NCBI RefSeq assembly: GCF_002278075.1
Contig: NZ_CP022989.1
Location: forward strand, 3,782,001-3,846,000
DNA length: 64,000 nucleotides
Reading direction: 5' to 3'
Source of the DNA: Paraburkholderia aromaticivorans
GTDB taxonomy: Bacteria; Pseudomonadota; Gammaproteobacteria; Burkholderiales; Burkholderiaceae
Shown: piece after piece, positions 28,936-36,455 of the stretch
Layout: each line of letters begins with the position of its first letter
Numbering within the stretch: position 1 is the first letter of the stretch
The notes under the pieces: model-generated
What the model was told of the DNA's origin: nothing
Databases searched by the model: none
Seen by the model: only the letters and a program-made list of their open reading frames with translations
Translations under genes and position numbers: made by a program

Positions 28936-29850
28936 ATGATTTACCAGTCGATACTCGATGTCATAGGCAACACGCCTATCGTTCGCCTCGGCGCCCTATC
29001 CGGCGAACTCGGGCTAGATGTCTTTGCGAAGCTTGAATCCTTCAATCCAGGCGGTAGCCACAAGGCCCGGATCGCCTTGGGCATGATTCTCGACGCTGAA
29101 CGCAAGGGCGTGCTCGTACGGGGCAGTCGGCAGACCATCATAGAGCCTAGCGGCGGCAATACCGGTATTGGACTCGCGATCGCCGGCAATATTCTCGGCT
29201 ACCGGGTGGTGCTGGTGATACCCGATAACTACAGTTCAGAAAAGCAAAAACTGCTGCGACTGTATGGCGCCAAGGTGGTGCTCTCGGACAGCCGCCTGGG
29301 AAATAATTCACACGGCCAACGGGCCATGGAGTTGCAACTCGAACATCCCACTTATGTGATGCTCAATCAGCAGCGTAACCACGCCAATCCGCAAACACAT
29401 CGACAGTTCACGGCTCAGGAAATCATCCGCGACTTCGGCGAACGTCAAGTCGACTGCTTCGTTGCCGGGATCGGCACGGGAGGACATATCACCGGGATTG
29501 GCGAGACGCTCAAGCACCATTGGCCCAATATGCGCGTGCTCGGTGTCGAGCCGGAGCAATGCGATCTGCTGGCCGACCGGCATGCGCCGCATGACATCCA
29601 GGGGTTGTCGATCGGCGTCGTTCCGGCCATTCTGAACCTGTCGGTACTGGATGGCATGATCAAGGTTTCCAGCCTCGAGTGCGAGGAGAGGGTCCGGCAA
29701 ACCATGCGGAGCGACTCGATCAGCCTCGGCATTTCCTCGGCGGCCAACCTTGTGGCAGTCTCTAAACTGAAGAACATGCTGCCCGAAAGAGCCGTCGTGC
29801 TAACCATGATTTACGACGGCGTCGAGTCTTACTTATCTTCTTTCGCATAG
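28936..29850 (+). CDS. cysteine synthase family PLP enzyme, divergent (CysM-like)
   Basis: This encodes 304 residues, fold-type II PLP. The PLP lysine is Lys43 in NPGGSHKARIALG. The substrate loop is PSGGNTG (71-77), and the phosphate-binding glycine loop is GIGTGGHITG. Two usual features differ: the canonical SVKDR is SHKAR, and the C-terminal P-D-S-G-E-R-Y-L motif that supplies the pyridine-nitrogen ligand is Y-D-G-V-E-S-Y-L (293-300). This suggests altered substrate choice rather than housekeeping O-acetylserine sulfhydrylation. It is the last gene of the operon, 22 bases after the carrier fusion. By the CysM/CysO precedent it could add an activated serine derivative to a carrier thiocarboxylate. 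Confidence 0.87.
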   Translation: MIYQSILDVIGNTPIVRLGALSGELGLDVFAKLESFNPGGSHKARIALGMILDAERKGVLVRGSRQTIIEPSGGNTGIGLAIAGNILGYRVVLVIPDNYSSEKQKLLRLYGAKVVLSDSRLGNNSHGQRAMELQLEHPTYVMLNQQRNHANPQTHRQFTAQEIIRDFGERQVDCFVAGIGTGGHITGIGETLKHHWPNMRVLGVEPEQCDLLADRHAPHDIQGLSIGVVPAILNLSVLDGMIKVSSLECEERVRQTMRSDSISLGISSAANLVAVSKLKNMLPERAVVLTMIYDGVESYLSSFA

Positions 29851-29892
29851 CGGCAGCGACATCCTATTTCCTTCGCTTTCCTTCGCACTTCG

Positions 29893-29927
29893 CTCAACCC
29901 TCACCGGTCCGGCCGGAGAGGGTTGAG
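29893..29927. terminator. hairpin between convergent cysM-like and alaX genes
   Basis: CTCAACCCTC (29893-29902) pairs perfectly with GAGGGTTGAG (29918-29927) around a GC-rich loop that can itself pair. It lies between two convergent genes and probably terminates from one or both sides. There is no U-run, so confidence is limited. Confidence 0.5.
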
Positions 29928-29946
29928 TGCATGCCCCCAGAAGCAA

Positions 29947-30717
29947 TCACGAATGAAAGGCGTCTGGCGCAAATACGGCTTCGCTAAACGAGCACGATAG
30001 ACGCTCTTTACCCGCGCCCATGCTCTTGCGGCGTATCTCCATCGGCCCGATCGGCCGCGCATTGTCGAGGTGAGTGCCACCACAAGGGATCACATTGCCC
30101 TCGCACTCCCAATAGCGGGCATCCGGGTGGACAGAATACGGATACACGCGCACATCACTGGCTCGCAGGACAAATGCATTGGCGATGGCTTCTATCTCAC
30201 GAATTTCTGCCGTGGAGATCCGCTCCTCCACGGCGAAATCGAGCCGCGCGGCGTCGGTTCGAATATGACATCCGAGTATCCGGGCCGCCGCGTCCGGTCT
30301 TATCTGTTGCGCGCCGATCAGGAGCAGATGGCACGCCGTGTGACTCAGGGAAAGTTGCGCCCGGCGCAAACGGTCGATTCGCACCTCGACCGCGTCGCCG
30401 ACTCGTACGTTCGCGAGATGTCCAATGTCATCCGGATGAACGATATGTTCGATCACCCCGCCCACCTGGATCTCGGGACAGTCTGCGATTGCCAGATGAT
30501 CGCCGTACATTTTCCTGGCATGAATGAAGCGAACTTCGACGCCACCCTTCAGGGCGATGACACCGTGGTCCGCGTCCTGCCCTCCTCCCTCCGGATACGC
30601 AACGGTAGCATCGAGTTCGACAAAGCCCGCACCGAGCTTGACGACCGTCGCGGCACAGCGGTCAAGATTGAAATCCTCGTAATAGCGCTTGTTGGTCTTG
30701 CGGTTCAATGAAAACAT
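29947..30717 (-). CDS. AlaX-type alanyl-tRNA editing protein
   Basis: This encodes 256 residues from the ATG at 30717, five bases after the upstream gene's stop; the longer frame overlaps that gene. It resembles free-standing AlaRS editing domains: a glycine-rich domain (ATVAYPEGGGQDADHG, 39-52), the zinc motif HTACH (His126, His130) and the partner CGGTH (Cys212, His216). AlaX enzymes hydrolyse Ser-tRNA(Ala) or Gly-tRNA(Ala). Its operon partner is a serine-acetyltransferase-like gene and it faces the cysteine-synthase operon. Editing of a tRNA mischarged with a product of this pathway is therefore an attractive inference. There is no aminoacyl-tRNA synthetase nearby. Confidence 0.85.
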   Translation of the reverse strand: MFSLNRKTNKRYYEDFNLDRCAATVVKLGAGFVELDATVAYPEGGGQDADHGVIALKGGVEVRFIHARKMYGDHLAIADCPEIQVGGVIEHIVHPDDIGHLANVRVGDAVEVRIDRLRRAQLSLSHTACHLLLIGAQQIRPDAAARILGCHIRTDAARLDFAVEERISTAEIREIEAIANAFVLRASDVRVYPYSVHPDARYWECEGNVIPCGGTHLDNARPIGPMEIRRKSMGAGKERLSCSFSEAVFAPDAFHS

Positions 30718-30722
30718 GGCAG

Positions 30723-31421
30723 TCAGGAAAGATCTATCAGGGTTTCGGCAGGACGTTCGGAATCTCGCCTCCGTGTCAGTTGAAGGGCGGATTTGAGCGT
30801 GACGATCGAGCCAGCGGGAACGTTCTCTGTGATCACGCAATGCGGCGAGATGAACACGTCGTCGCCAATGACTATGTCGCCGAAAATCCGCGTGAAGGCA
30901 CCGACCTGGGCGCGATTTCCCAAGGTGGGATGTCGTTTGCCGGACGGATTTCCGGATATGCCCTTGGCGCCGAGCACGACGCCACCGAGAACGTAGCAGT
31001 CGTCACCGATGCGCGACGTTTCGCCGATCACCGTACCCCACCCGTGGTCCAGAACGAAGCGCCGGCCGATGTGACAGCGCGGATGAATCTCGGCGCCCGA
31101 GAGCAGCTTGCCGCGCGCCGATACGAGGGCGGCGACGCTCTCGATTGCTTTGTCCGGGTCGCCCTCGAGCAAGGCCATATCGAGAATGGCGTGAGCCAGC
31201 CGGTAGTGAAGCACCGCCTTGAAGGACGAGTAGCCGAACGCTATCTCTTCGGCCGAACCGCGAGATGCGGGGTCCTTGGCGGCGAAGGCATTCAGATCGT
31301 GTGCGGCCGCGACAGCCGCCGCGGCACACTGCGCGTGCGTTGCGATTCGATCGACCAGTGCGGGTGAGCAGCATTCCATCAATGCCGCATGAAGGAGGTT
31401 TTGAACGAGCTTGTCTGGCAT
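30723..31421 (-). CDS. serine O-acetyltransferase-like hexapeptide enzyme (CysE-like)
   Basis: This encodes 232 residues. The N-terminal helical SAT domain (about 1-108) is followed by a left-handed beta-helix of hexapeptide repeats from IHPRCHIG. The catalytic Asp-His pair is present in VLDHGWGTVIGET (Asp125, His126). SATs make O-acetylserine from serine and acetyl-CoA. The C-terminus is ETLIDLS and lacks the terminal isoleucine by which classical CysE binds CysK, so a normal cysteine-synthase complex is not expected. It is the first gene of a two-gene operon with alaX, convergent to the cysM-like gene. It probably supplies activated serine to that enzyme. Confidence 0.85.
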   Translation of the reverse strand: MPDKLVQNLLHAALMECCSPALVDRIATHAQCAAAAVAAAHDLNAFAAKDPASRGSAEEIAFGYSSFKAVLHYRLAHAILDMALLEGDPDKAIESVAALVSARGKLLSGAEIHPRCHIGRRFVLDHGWGTVIGETSRIGDDCYVLGGVVLGAKGISGNPSGKRHPTLGNRAQVGAFTRIFGDIVIGDDVFISPHCVITENVPAGSIVTLKSALQLTRRRDSERPAETLIDLS

Positions 31422-31585
31422 TTATCCGTCCACGTTCGCGATAACTATCGTTATGCCAACGGGCGACGCATGCGGCTATGGGACAAGTCCGAAACCTGGC
31501 CGTCTATACGGTCAAAGGCCCGGCAGCGCCCTGTTCGATCCCCCTCCCCGCGCCGGCGTTGCCGGACGGATGAGCCGCCTGCCCT

Positions 31586-32050
31586 TCACAGCTTCTGATC
31601 TCTGGCAAGCAGCAAGATCCGCTGCCATTGCCTCGCCTGCCGCTCGCTCGACATGGGCAACACCCACACCTCACGCGCCGCATCCTTGACCATCAGGACG
31701 ACCTGCGCTTGCGCCTCGCGGCCTTGCGCCTCTGCCCCAAGCAGATCGGCGAAGATATAGGCACCGTGCTGCGCGCCGACCCGAATCTCACACAGCCGCT
31801 TGCCGGCAGCGAGGCGGACCGATCCCCAACTGCCCTTGAGTTCGTGAGTCCAATCGCCATCGCGGATATTCGGCGACACTTCCTTGCGGCGGCGCCACCC
31901 ATGAGCGAGGGCGGCCAGCAACAGCAAAGCGGCCAGCATGGCGACGCCGACCGCGACGGCCGGTCCGAACGCGGCCTGCAGGGCATGAAACGCGCGGACC
32001 GCGCCATACACGAGCGCGGCCAGCGCAAACAACGCAACGAGAATCGGCAT
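31586..32050 (-). CDS. two-helix membrane protein, unknown
   Basis: This encodes 154 residues from the ATG at 32050; a TTG six codons upstream is rejected. Two adjacent hydrophobic segments (about 2-20 and 28-50) are followed by a basic stretch (HGWRRRKEV). A soluble C-terminal domain of about 95 residues follows (DWTHELKGSWGSVRLAAGKRLCEI...), probably cytosolic. No functional family is recognised. Isolated transcription is likely: the peroxiredoxin gene upstream is on the same strand but about 100 bases away. Confidence 0.65.
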   Translation of the reverse strand: MPILVALFALAALVYGAVRAFHALQAAFGPAVAVGVAMLAALLLLAALAHGWRRRKEVSPNIRDGDWTHELKGSWGSVRLAAGKRLCEIRVGAQHGAYIFADLLGAEAQGREAQAQVVLMVKDAAREVWVLPMSSERQARQWQRILLLARDQKL

Positions 32051-32148
32051 CGCAAGCTCAAGAAGCAAAACAACTCAGTCCGGCACGCGCGGCGCGCGCC
32101 TCTCGCCGCAACGAACCATCACGGCACAAGGAGCATCCTCTTTCGACT

Positions 32149-32709
32149 TCACGGCTTGTGCGTCGCGGCCCAGTCTTTCACCGCCTTCAGCGTGTTTTCG
32201 ACGTGCTTCTCCGGCGACAGGCTCGTGTACTCATAGATGATCTTGCCATCCGGTGCGATCACATACGACACGCGATTGGCCATCGACGCATGCATCGGCA
32301 GGCCGGCGTCATAGGCGCCGATCACTTTCGAGTCGGCGTCGGCCGCGACCGGGAATTTGCTGCGGCATTCGCTCACCGAGAACTTCGTCAAGGTGTCGAT
32401 GTTGTCATGCGACACGCCGATCACCGTCGCGCCATATTTCTTGTACTCGTCGACGGCTTCGGCGAACTCGTGCGCTTCGATCGTGCAGCCCGTGGTGAAG
32501 GCCGCCGGATAGAAGTACAGCACGACCGGCCCCTTCTTCAACTCGTCGGCGAGCGAGTACGTGTAGGTCTTGCCGCCCAACGACGCCTGCGCGGTGAACG
32601 CCGGCGCCGCGTCGCCGGGCTTCAGGGTCGCCGACGCCGTCAGCGAATGCAGGGCGAATCCCACCGACACGGCGGCGGCCAGCGCCGCCGATATGAATTT
32701 CTTCTTCAT
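32149..32709 (-). CDS. exported peroxiredoxin (AhpC/TSA, BCP-like)
   Basis: This encodes 186 residues. A cleavable signal peptide (MKKKFISAALAAAVSVGFAL, cut after about TASA) directs it to the periplasm. The thioredoxin-fold peroxiredoxin domain has the peroxidatic Cys75 in YPAAFTTGCT and a second Cys115 in SECRSKFP. That Cys115 is not the usual C+5 resolving cysteine of BCP/PrxQ, so the resolving mechanism is uncertain. It should reduce hydroperoxides. The start is firm because of the signal sequence and the GGAGGAA upstream. Confidence 0.9.
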   Translation of the reverse strand: MKKKFISAALAAAVSVGFALHSLTASATLKPGDAAPAFTAQASLGGKTYTYSLADELKKGPVVLYFYPAAFTTGCTIEAHEFAEAVDEYKKYGATVIGVSHDNIDTLTKFSVSECRSKFPVAADADSKVIGAYDAGLPMHASMANRVSYVIAPDGKIIYEYTSLSPEKHVENTLKAVKDWAATHKP

Positions 32710-32899
32710 CTGTGTGTTCCTCCAGGCGTTGATGCACGCGGTTCGTCCAATGAACCTGAGGCCGGGCGTCCACGAGAACGCCGGCCGACTTCGCTATTGG
32801 ACCACGTACTCACGAGGTACGTCAGAACCCGCCGGAAGGATGCGCAGGTCGTTGCCCTCGATACGTCACCACGGCAACGTGCGCGAGAGCGGCCGCCCG

Positions 32900-34237
32900 T
32901 CAGACGGCCATCTCTCCGATATGTGCGCCGAACCAGGCCGCGGCCGACAGATTCAACTCGGCCAGCACATCGGGCGTGAAGGCCACGAAGCCCGCCGGCG
33001 CACCAGGATCAAGCGCGATCGACGCCGCGTCGCCGCCCTCGCCGGCCACCTCGGCAAGGCACAGCAAGGTCCCCAGCTCGCCTTGCCGCGACACGATCGC
33101 CTCGCGGATCTGCGGCGCGAGGCCGAGCTTCTCCAGCGCCGAGCCCGGCGAGCTGCCGAGCACCACGTGAATCAGAGAAAAAATGCCGGTCATGAACGCG
33201 GCATCGGCAAATTCGTCATCGGACGGATGCAGCCAGGCGGCGGCCAGCTCCATGAAGCGCGAGCGCGTGCCCGCCAGTTGCACCAGCGGATCGGCGCGCA
33301 ACGGCAGATCGCCGCTGTCGGCGTAAAGCAGCAATTGCGCCCAACGGGCAATCTGCCGCGTGCCGGTGGCGATGATCGCCTCCCGCAACGACGCAATATT
33401 GCGCCCCAGCCCAAACGCACTCGAATTGACGAGGCGCAGCAGTTGCACCACCACGCTCGGGTTCAGCTTGAGTTCGGCTTCGAGCTCGGTCATGCCGGCA
33501 TCGCGCGACAGCAGCGCGAGCAGGCGCAGCAGGCCCGGCCTCGGCGAGCGGTTGCGCGGCGCGGCCAGCACCTGCGGGCGCGCGAAAAAATAGCCCTGAA
33601 ACAGATCGAAACCGAGGTCGCGCGCAAGCGCGAAGTCTTCACGCGTCTCGACTTTCTCGGCGATCAGCTTCTTGCCCTGCCCGCGCAACAGGGACGCGAG
33701 CTTCGGCAGCACGGCGCGATCAGTCTGCAAGAAGTCGATCTTGACGATATCGGCGTAGGGGAGCGCCGCGATCAGTTGGTCTGAGAGCTCGCTGACGTCG
33801 TCGAGCGCCACCTGAAAACCGGCGCGGCGCAGCTCGCCCAGACGGCGGCCCAGTTGCGCATCGAATTCCACCGTCTCGAGAATTTCGAGCACGAAGCGCT
33901 CAGGCGGCATCAGATGGACGATGTCGTTAAAGAGCAGCGCCCGGTCGATATTGACGAAGCCGCGATGCCGGCCCAGCACCGTCGGCACGCCGATCCCGCC
34001 GATGGCGCGCGCCACCACCTGCGCCGTGGCCTGGGCGTCGTCGGTGACCTCGGCGTAGTTATGCGCGCCGGCTCGAAACAGCAGCTCGTAAGCATTGAGC
34101 GCGCCGTCGCGATCGAGGATCGGCTGGCGGCCCAGATAGACGAACTGCGCGGGAGGCGACGGTTCGGCGCCTTCGGCCGTTGAATCGAGCACCTCGCTGT
34201 GCCGGGCAGCGATCCCGGCGTAATGGCGGTCATACAT
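32900..34237 (-). CDS. EAL-HDOD signalling protein (YuxH-like)
   Basis: This encodes 445 residues from the ATG at 34237 (MYDRHYAG). An N-terminal degenerate EAL domain (about 30-235) has ELL instead of EAL in AYELLFRAG. It keeps NIDRALL, DDVSELSDQ and AEKVET-like positions but lacks the full metal set, so catalysis is doubtful. The C-terminal HDOD domain (about 245-440) has the non-hydrolytic HD-related pattern LNPSVVVQLLRLVNSSAFGL. It is a paralogue of the protein at 38.0-39.4 kb. It probably acts as a c-di-GMP-linked scaffold or sensor in the cytosol. Confidence 0.87.
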   Translation of the reverse strand: MYDRHYAGIAARHSEVLDSTAEGAEPSPPAQFVYLGRQPILDRDGALNAYELLFRAGAHNYAEVTDDAQATAQVVARAIGGIGVPTVLGRHRGFVNIDRALLFNDIVHLMPPERFVLEILETVEFDAQLGRRLGELRRAGFQVALDDVSELSDQLIAALPYADIVKIDFLQTDRAVLPKLASLLRGQGKKLIAEKVETREDFALARDLGFDLFQGYFFARPQVLAAPRNRSPRPGLLRLLALLSRDAGMTELEAELKLNPSVVVQLLRLVNSSAFGLGRNIASLREAIIATGTRQIARWAQLLLYADSGDLPLRADPLVQLAGTRSRFMELAAAWLHPSDDEFADAAFMTGIFSLIHVVLGSSPGSALEKLGLAPQIREAIVSRQGELGTLLCLAEVAGEGGDAASIALDPGAPAGFVAFTPDVLAELNLSAAAWFGAHIGEMAV

Positions 34238-34537
34238 GGAGCATCGGTGCAAGTGTTCGGGAAGCTACGCAGCAACGGCGTCATGGCCGGCACCGCACAA
34301 CGGGTTTCCCATATTAACGGACGTCGGACGGTCGCACTTTAACCGAATCGGCCCCTGAGCGGCGCTTTGCCGCGCAAGCCGTCCCCTTACCGGATGTTTT
34401 TCGCGGCACGCGCTAAAGATTTTCCGGCACGGGCCGTTATCTCGTTCTGATGGGGCGGCCTGATACCCTCTCGACCGCCCGACAAGGCGGAGACGGCCGT
34501 CCCGCCTGCAGACGAATACAGGTTGCCAGCGATAAAC

Positions 34538-36352
34538 ATGGAAGCGAACAGGATCACCGCGCCCCGCCGGGGCTCCTTGCGCACGGTCATCGACCGGCTT
34601 CGTGCGTTTGGCCGGCGCGCGGACGGCAAACCGCAGTCGGCCGCAAGCCGCAGCGAGCAACTGGAACAGGTGGTCGGCGCGGTCGACCTGCTGGCGCACG
34701 TCGACGACGAACTGCACTTCCTCTACGTGTCCGACGCCAGCCTGCGCTTCATCGGCTATCACCGCGAGTATCTCGAGACCATCACGCTCCACGATCTGGT
34801 CGCGCCGGCCGACGTGCCGCGCCTCGACGCCCTGCTCACGCGCGCGGCGGTGTCCGGCAATGTCGAGAAGGCCACGCTCGGCCTCATCAAGTCGCTCACT
34901 TACCCGATCACCGTCGAGCTGCGCGTGGTGCGCAGCACCCACGACGGCACCGACGGCTATGCGATCGCCGGCTTCGACGTATCGGCCTGGCGCGCCACCG
35001 AAGAACGTCTGACCCAGGCGCTGCATCTGGACCGCCTGACCAATCTGGCCAACCAGCCGGCGCTGATCCCGGCGCTGCTCGACGCCCAGCAGCAGGCCGA
35101 CGCGCACGGCACGCCGGCCGCGCTGCTGCTGCTCGACCTCGACGACTATCAGCGCGTGAACCGCGCGCTCGGCTACGACGCCGGCGACGAAATGCTGCGC
35201 GACACCTCGCGCCGCATCCTGAATATGACGAGCCCGAACGAGACCGTGGCGCGCGTGGCGAGCGACGAGTTCGCGATTCTCATCAAGCCGGCCGCGAGCC
35301 GCACCGACGCGGCGGCCGCCGCCGAAGCGCTGGCGCGGCGCCTTTTGACCGCGATCCAGCAGCCCTATGTGTTCAACGGCCAGCAGGTGCATCTGTCGGC
35401 GAGCATCGGCATCGCGCTCTACCCGGACGTGCGCCACGCCAACGACACCGCCGCGCACGACACCCACCTGCTGCGCTGGGCCGACCATGCCCTGCTGCAG
35501 GCCAAGGCCGCCGGCGGCAACACGCTCGCCTTCTACGTTCCCGACGACAACCCCGCCGACGCCGAACGCCTGAAGCTGGAGGCCGACCTTTACGACGGCG
35601 TGCGCAACGGCGAATTTTCGCTGCACTTCCAGCCGATCACGAGCAGCCGCACGCACGGCGTGGTCGGCGTGGAAGCCTTGATCCGCTGGTCGCATCCGGT
35701 GCACGGGCTGGTGCCGCCGTCCATGTTCATCCCGCTCGCGGAGTCGATCGGCCTGATCAACTTCCTCGGCAACTGGGTGTTGAAGGTGGCCTGCATGCAG
35801 TTGATCCAGTGGGACGCGCAAGGCATTGCCCTGCAATACGTGGCCGTGAACGTGTCGCCGCAGCAGTTCCGCGACCCGCGCTTCAAGGACTCCGTGCGCG
35901 AGGCGATCGCGTTGACCGGCATCGATCCGCGCCGCCTCGTGTTCGAGATCACCGAAAGCCTGCTGATGCACGACCCGGCGCATGCCAAGGGTCTGCTCGA
36001 AGACCTGACGGCGATGGGCATCCGCTTTGCGGTGGACGACTTCGGCACCGGCTATTCGAGCCTGGCCTACCTGCAACGCTTCCCGCTCGCCAAGCTGAAG
36101 ATCGACAGGAGTTTTGTCGAGAATCTGCTAACCTCACGGAACGATCAGGCAATCGTTAGCGCCGTAGTGGGCCTCGCTCAGACGCTCGATCTCGAACTGG
36201 TGGCCGAGGGTGTCGAAACGGAAGCCCAACGCACCCTGCTCACCGAGATGGGATGCGACCACATTCAGGGGTGGCTCGTCTGCAAAGCGCTGCCCTCCGA
36301 CGAACTCGCGCAGCGGTTCGAAACGCGCTCGCTTCAGCTGCATACCGCATAG
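34538..36352 (+). CDS. PAS-GGDEF-EAL protein, probable c-di-GMP phosphodiesterase
   Basis: This encodes 604 residues from the ATG at 34538; the TTG at 34523 is weaker. The order is PAS-like domain (about 50-150), GGDEF (about 165-320) and EAL (about 330-590). The GGDEF active site is degenerate (VARVASDEFAIL, so ASDEF), hence no cyclase activity is expected. The EAL site is complete: VEALIRW, VNVSPQQF, FEITES, DDFGTGYSS, KIDRSFV and EGVET. It should hydrolyse c-di-GMP, perhaps modulated by GTP at the dead GGDEF. It is divergent from the EAL-HDOD gene and upstream of an HDOD gene. Confidence 0.92.
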   Translation: MEANRITAPRRGSLRTVIDRLRAFGRRADGKPQSAASRSEQLEQVVGAVDLLAHVDDELHFLYVSDASLRFIGYHREYLETITLHDLVAPADVPRLDALLTRAAVSGNVEKATLGLIKSLTYPITVELRVVRSTHDGTDGYAIAGFDVSAWRATEERLTQALHLDRLTNLANQPALIPALLDAQQQADAHGTPAALLLLDLDDYQRVNRALGYDAGDEMLRDTSRRILNMTSPNETVARVASDEFAILIKPAASRTDAAAAAEALARRLLTAIQQPYVFNGQQVHLSASIGIALYPDVRHANDTAAHDTHLLRWADHALLQAKAAGGNTLAFYVPDDNPADAERLKLEADLYDGVRNGEFSLHFQPITSSRTHGVVGVEALIRWSHPVHGLVPPSMFIPLAESIGLINFLGNWVLKVACMQLIQWDAQGIALQYVAVNVSPQQFRDPRFKDSVREAIALTGIDPRRLVFEITESLLMHDPAHAKGLLEDLTAMGIRFAVDDFGTGYSSLAYLQRFPLAKLKIDRSFVENLLTSRNDQAIVSAVVGLAQTLDLELVAEGVETEAQRTLLTEMGCDHIQGWLVCKALPSDELAQRFETRSLQLHTA

Positions 36353-36397
36353 CGATGCAGGCAAAGCGCTCATGTAGCAGATCATGCAGCGGAACAA

Positions 36398-36414
36398 GCC
36401 GGCCTTGGGCCGGC
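36398..36414 (+). terminator. short GC hairpin after the GGDEF-EAL gene
   Basis: GCCGGCC-TTG-GGCCGGC is a perfect 7-bp stem, 46 bases after the stop codon and 42 before the next start. It has no U-tract, so it may attenuate rather than fully terminate. Confidence 0.4.
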
Positions 36415-36455
36415 GTGGCACTCATTGGAACACGTATGGCTTTTGCGGGACTCAC

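Noticed and set aside
24547..31421. Possible transposon or genomic island boundaries around the sulfur cluster
   Set aside because: Composition hints at transfer, but no integrase, transposase, tRNA or flanking direct repeats were found, so no mobile element is annotated.
34265..36076. 603-codon minus-strand frame opposite the GGDEF-EAL gene
   Set aside because: Composition is Arg/Gly/Val/His-rich, as in antisense of GC-rich coding DNA; the plus-strand GGDEF-EAL protein is certain.
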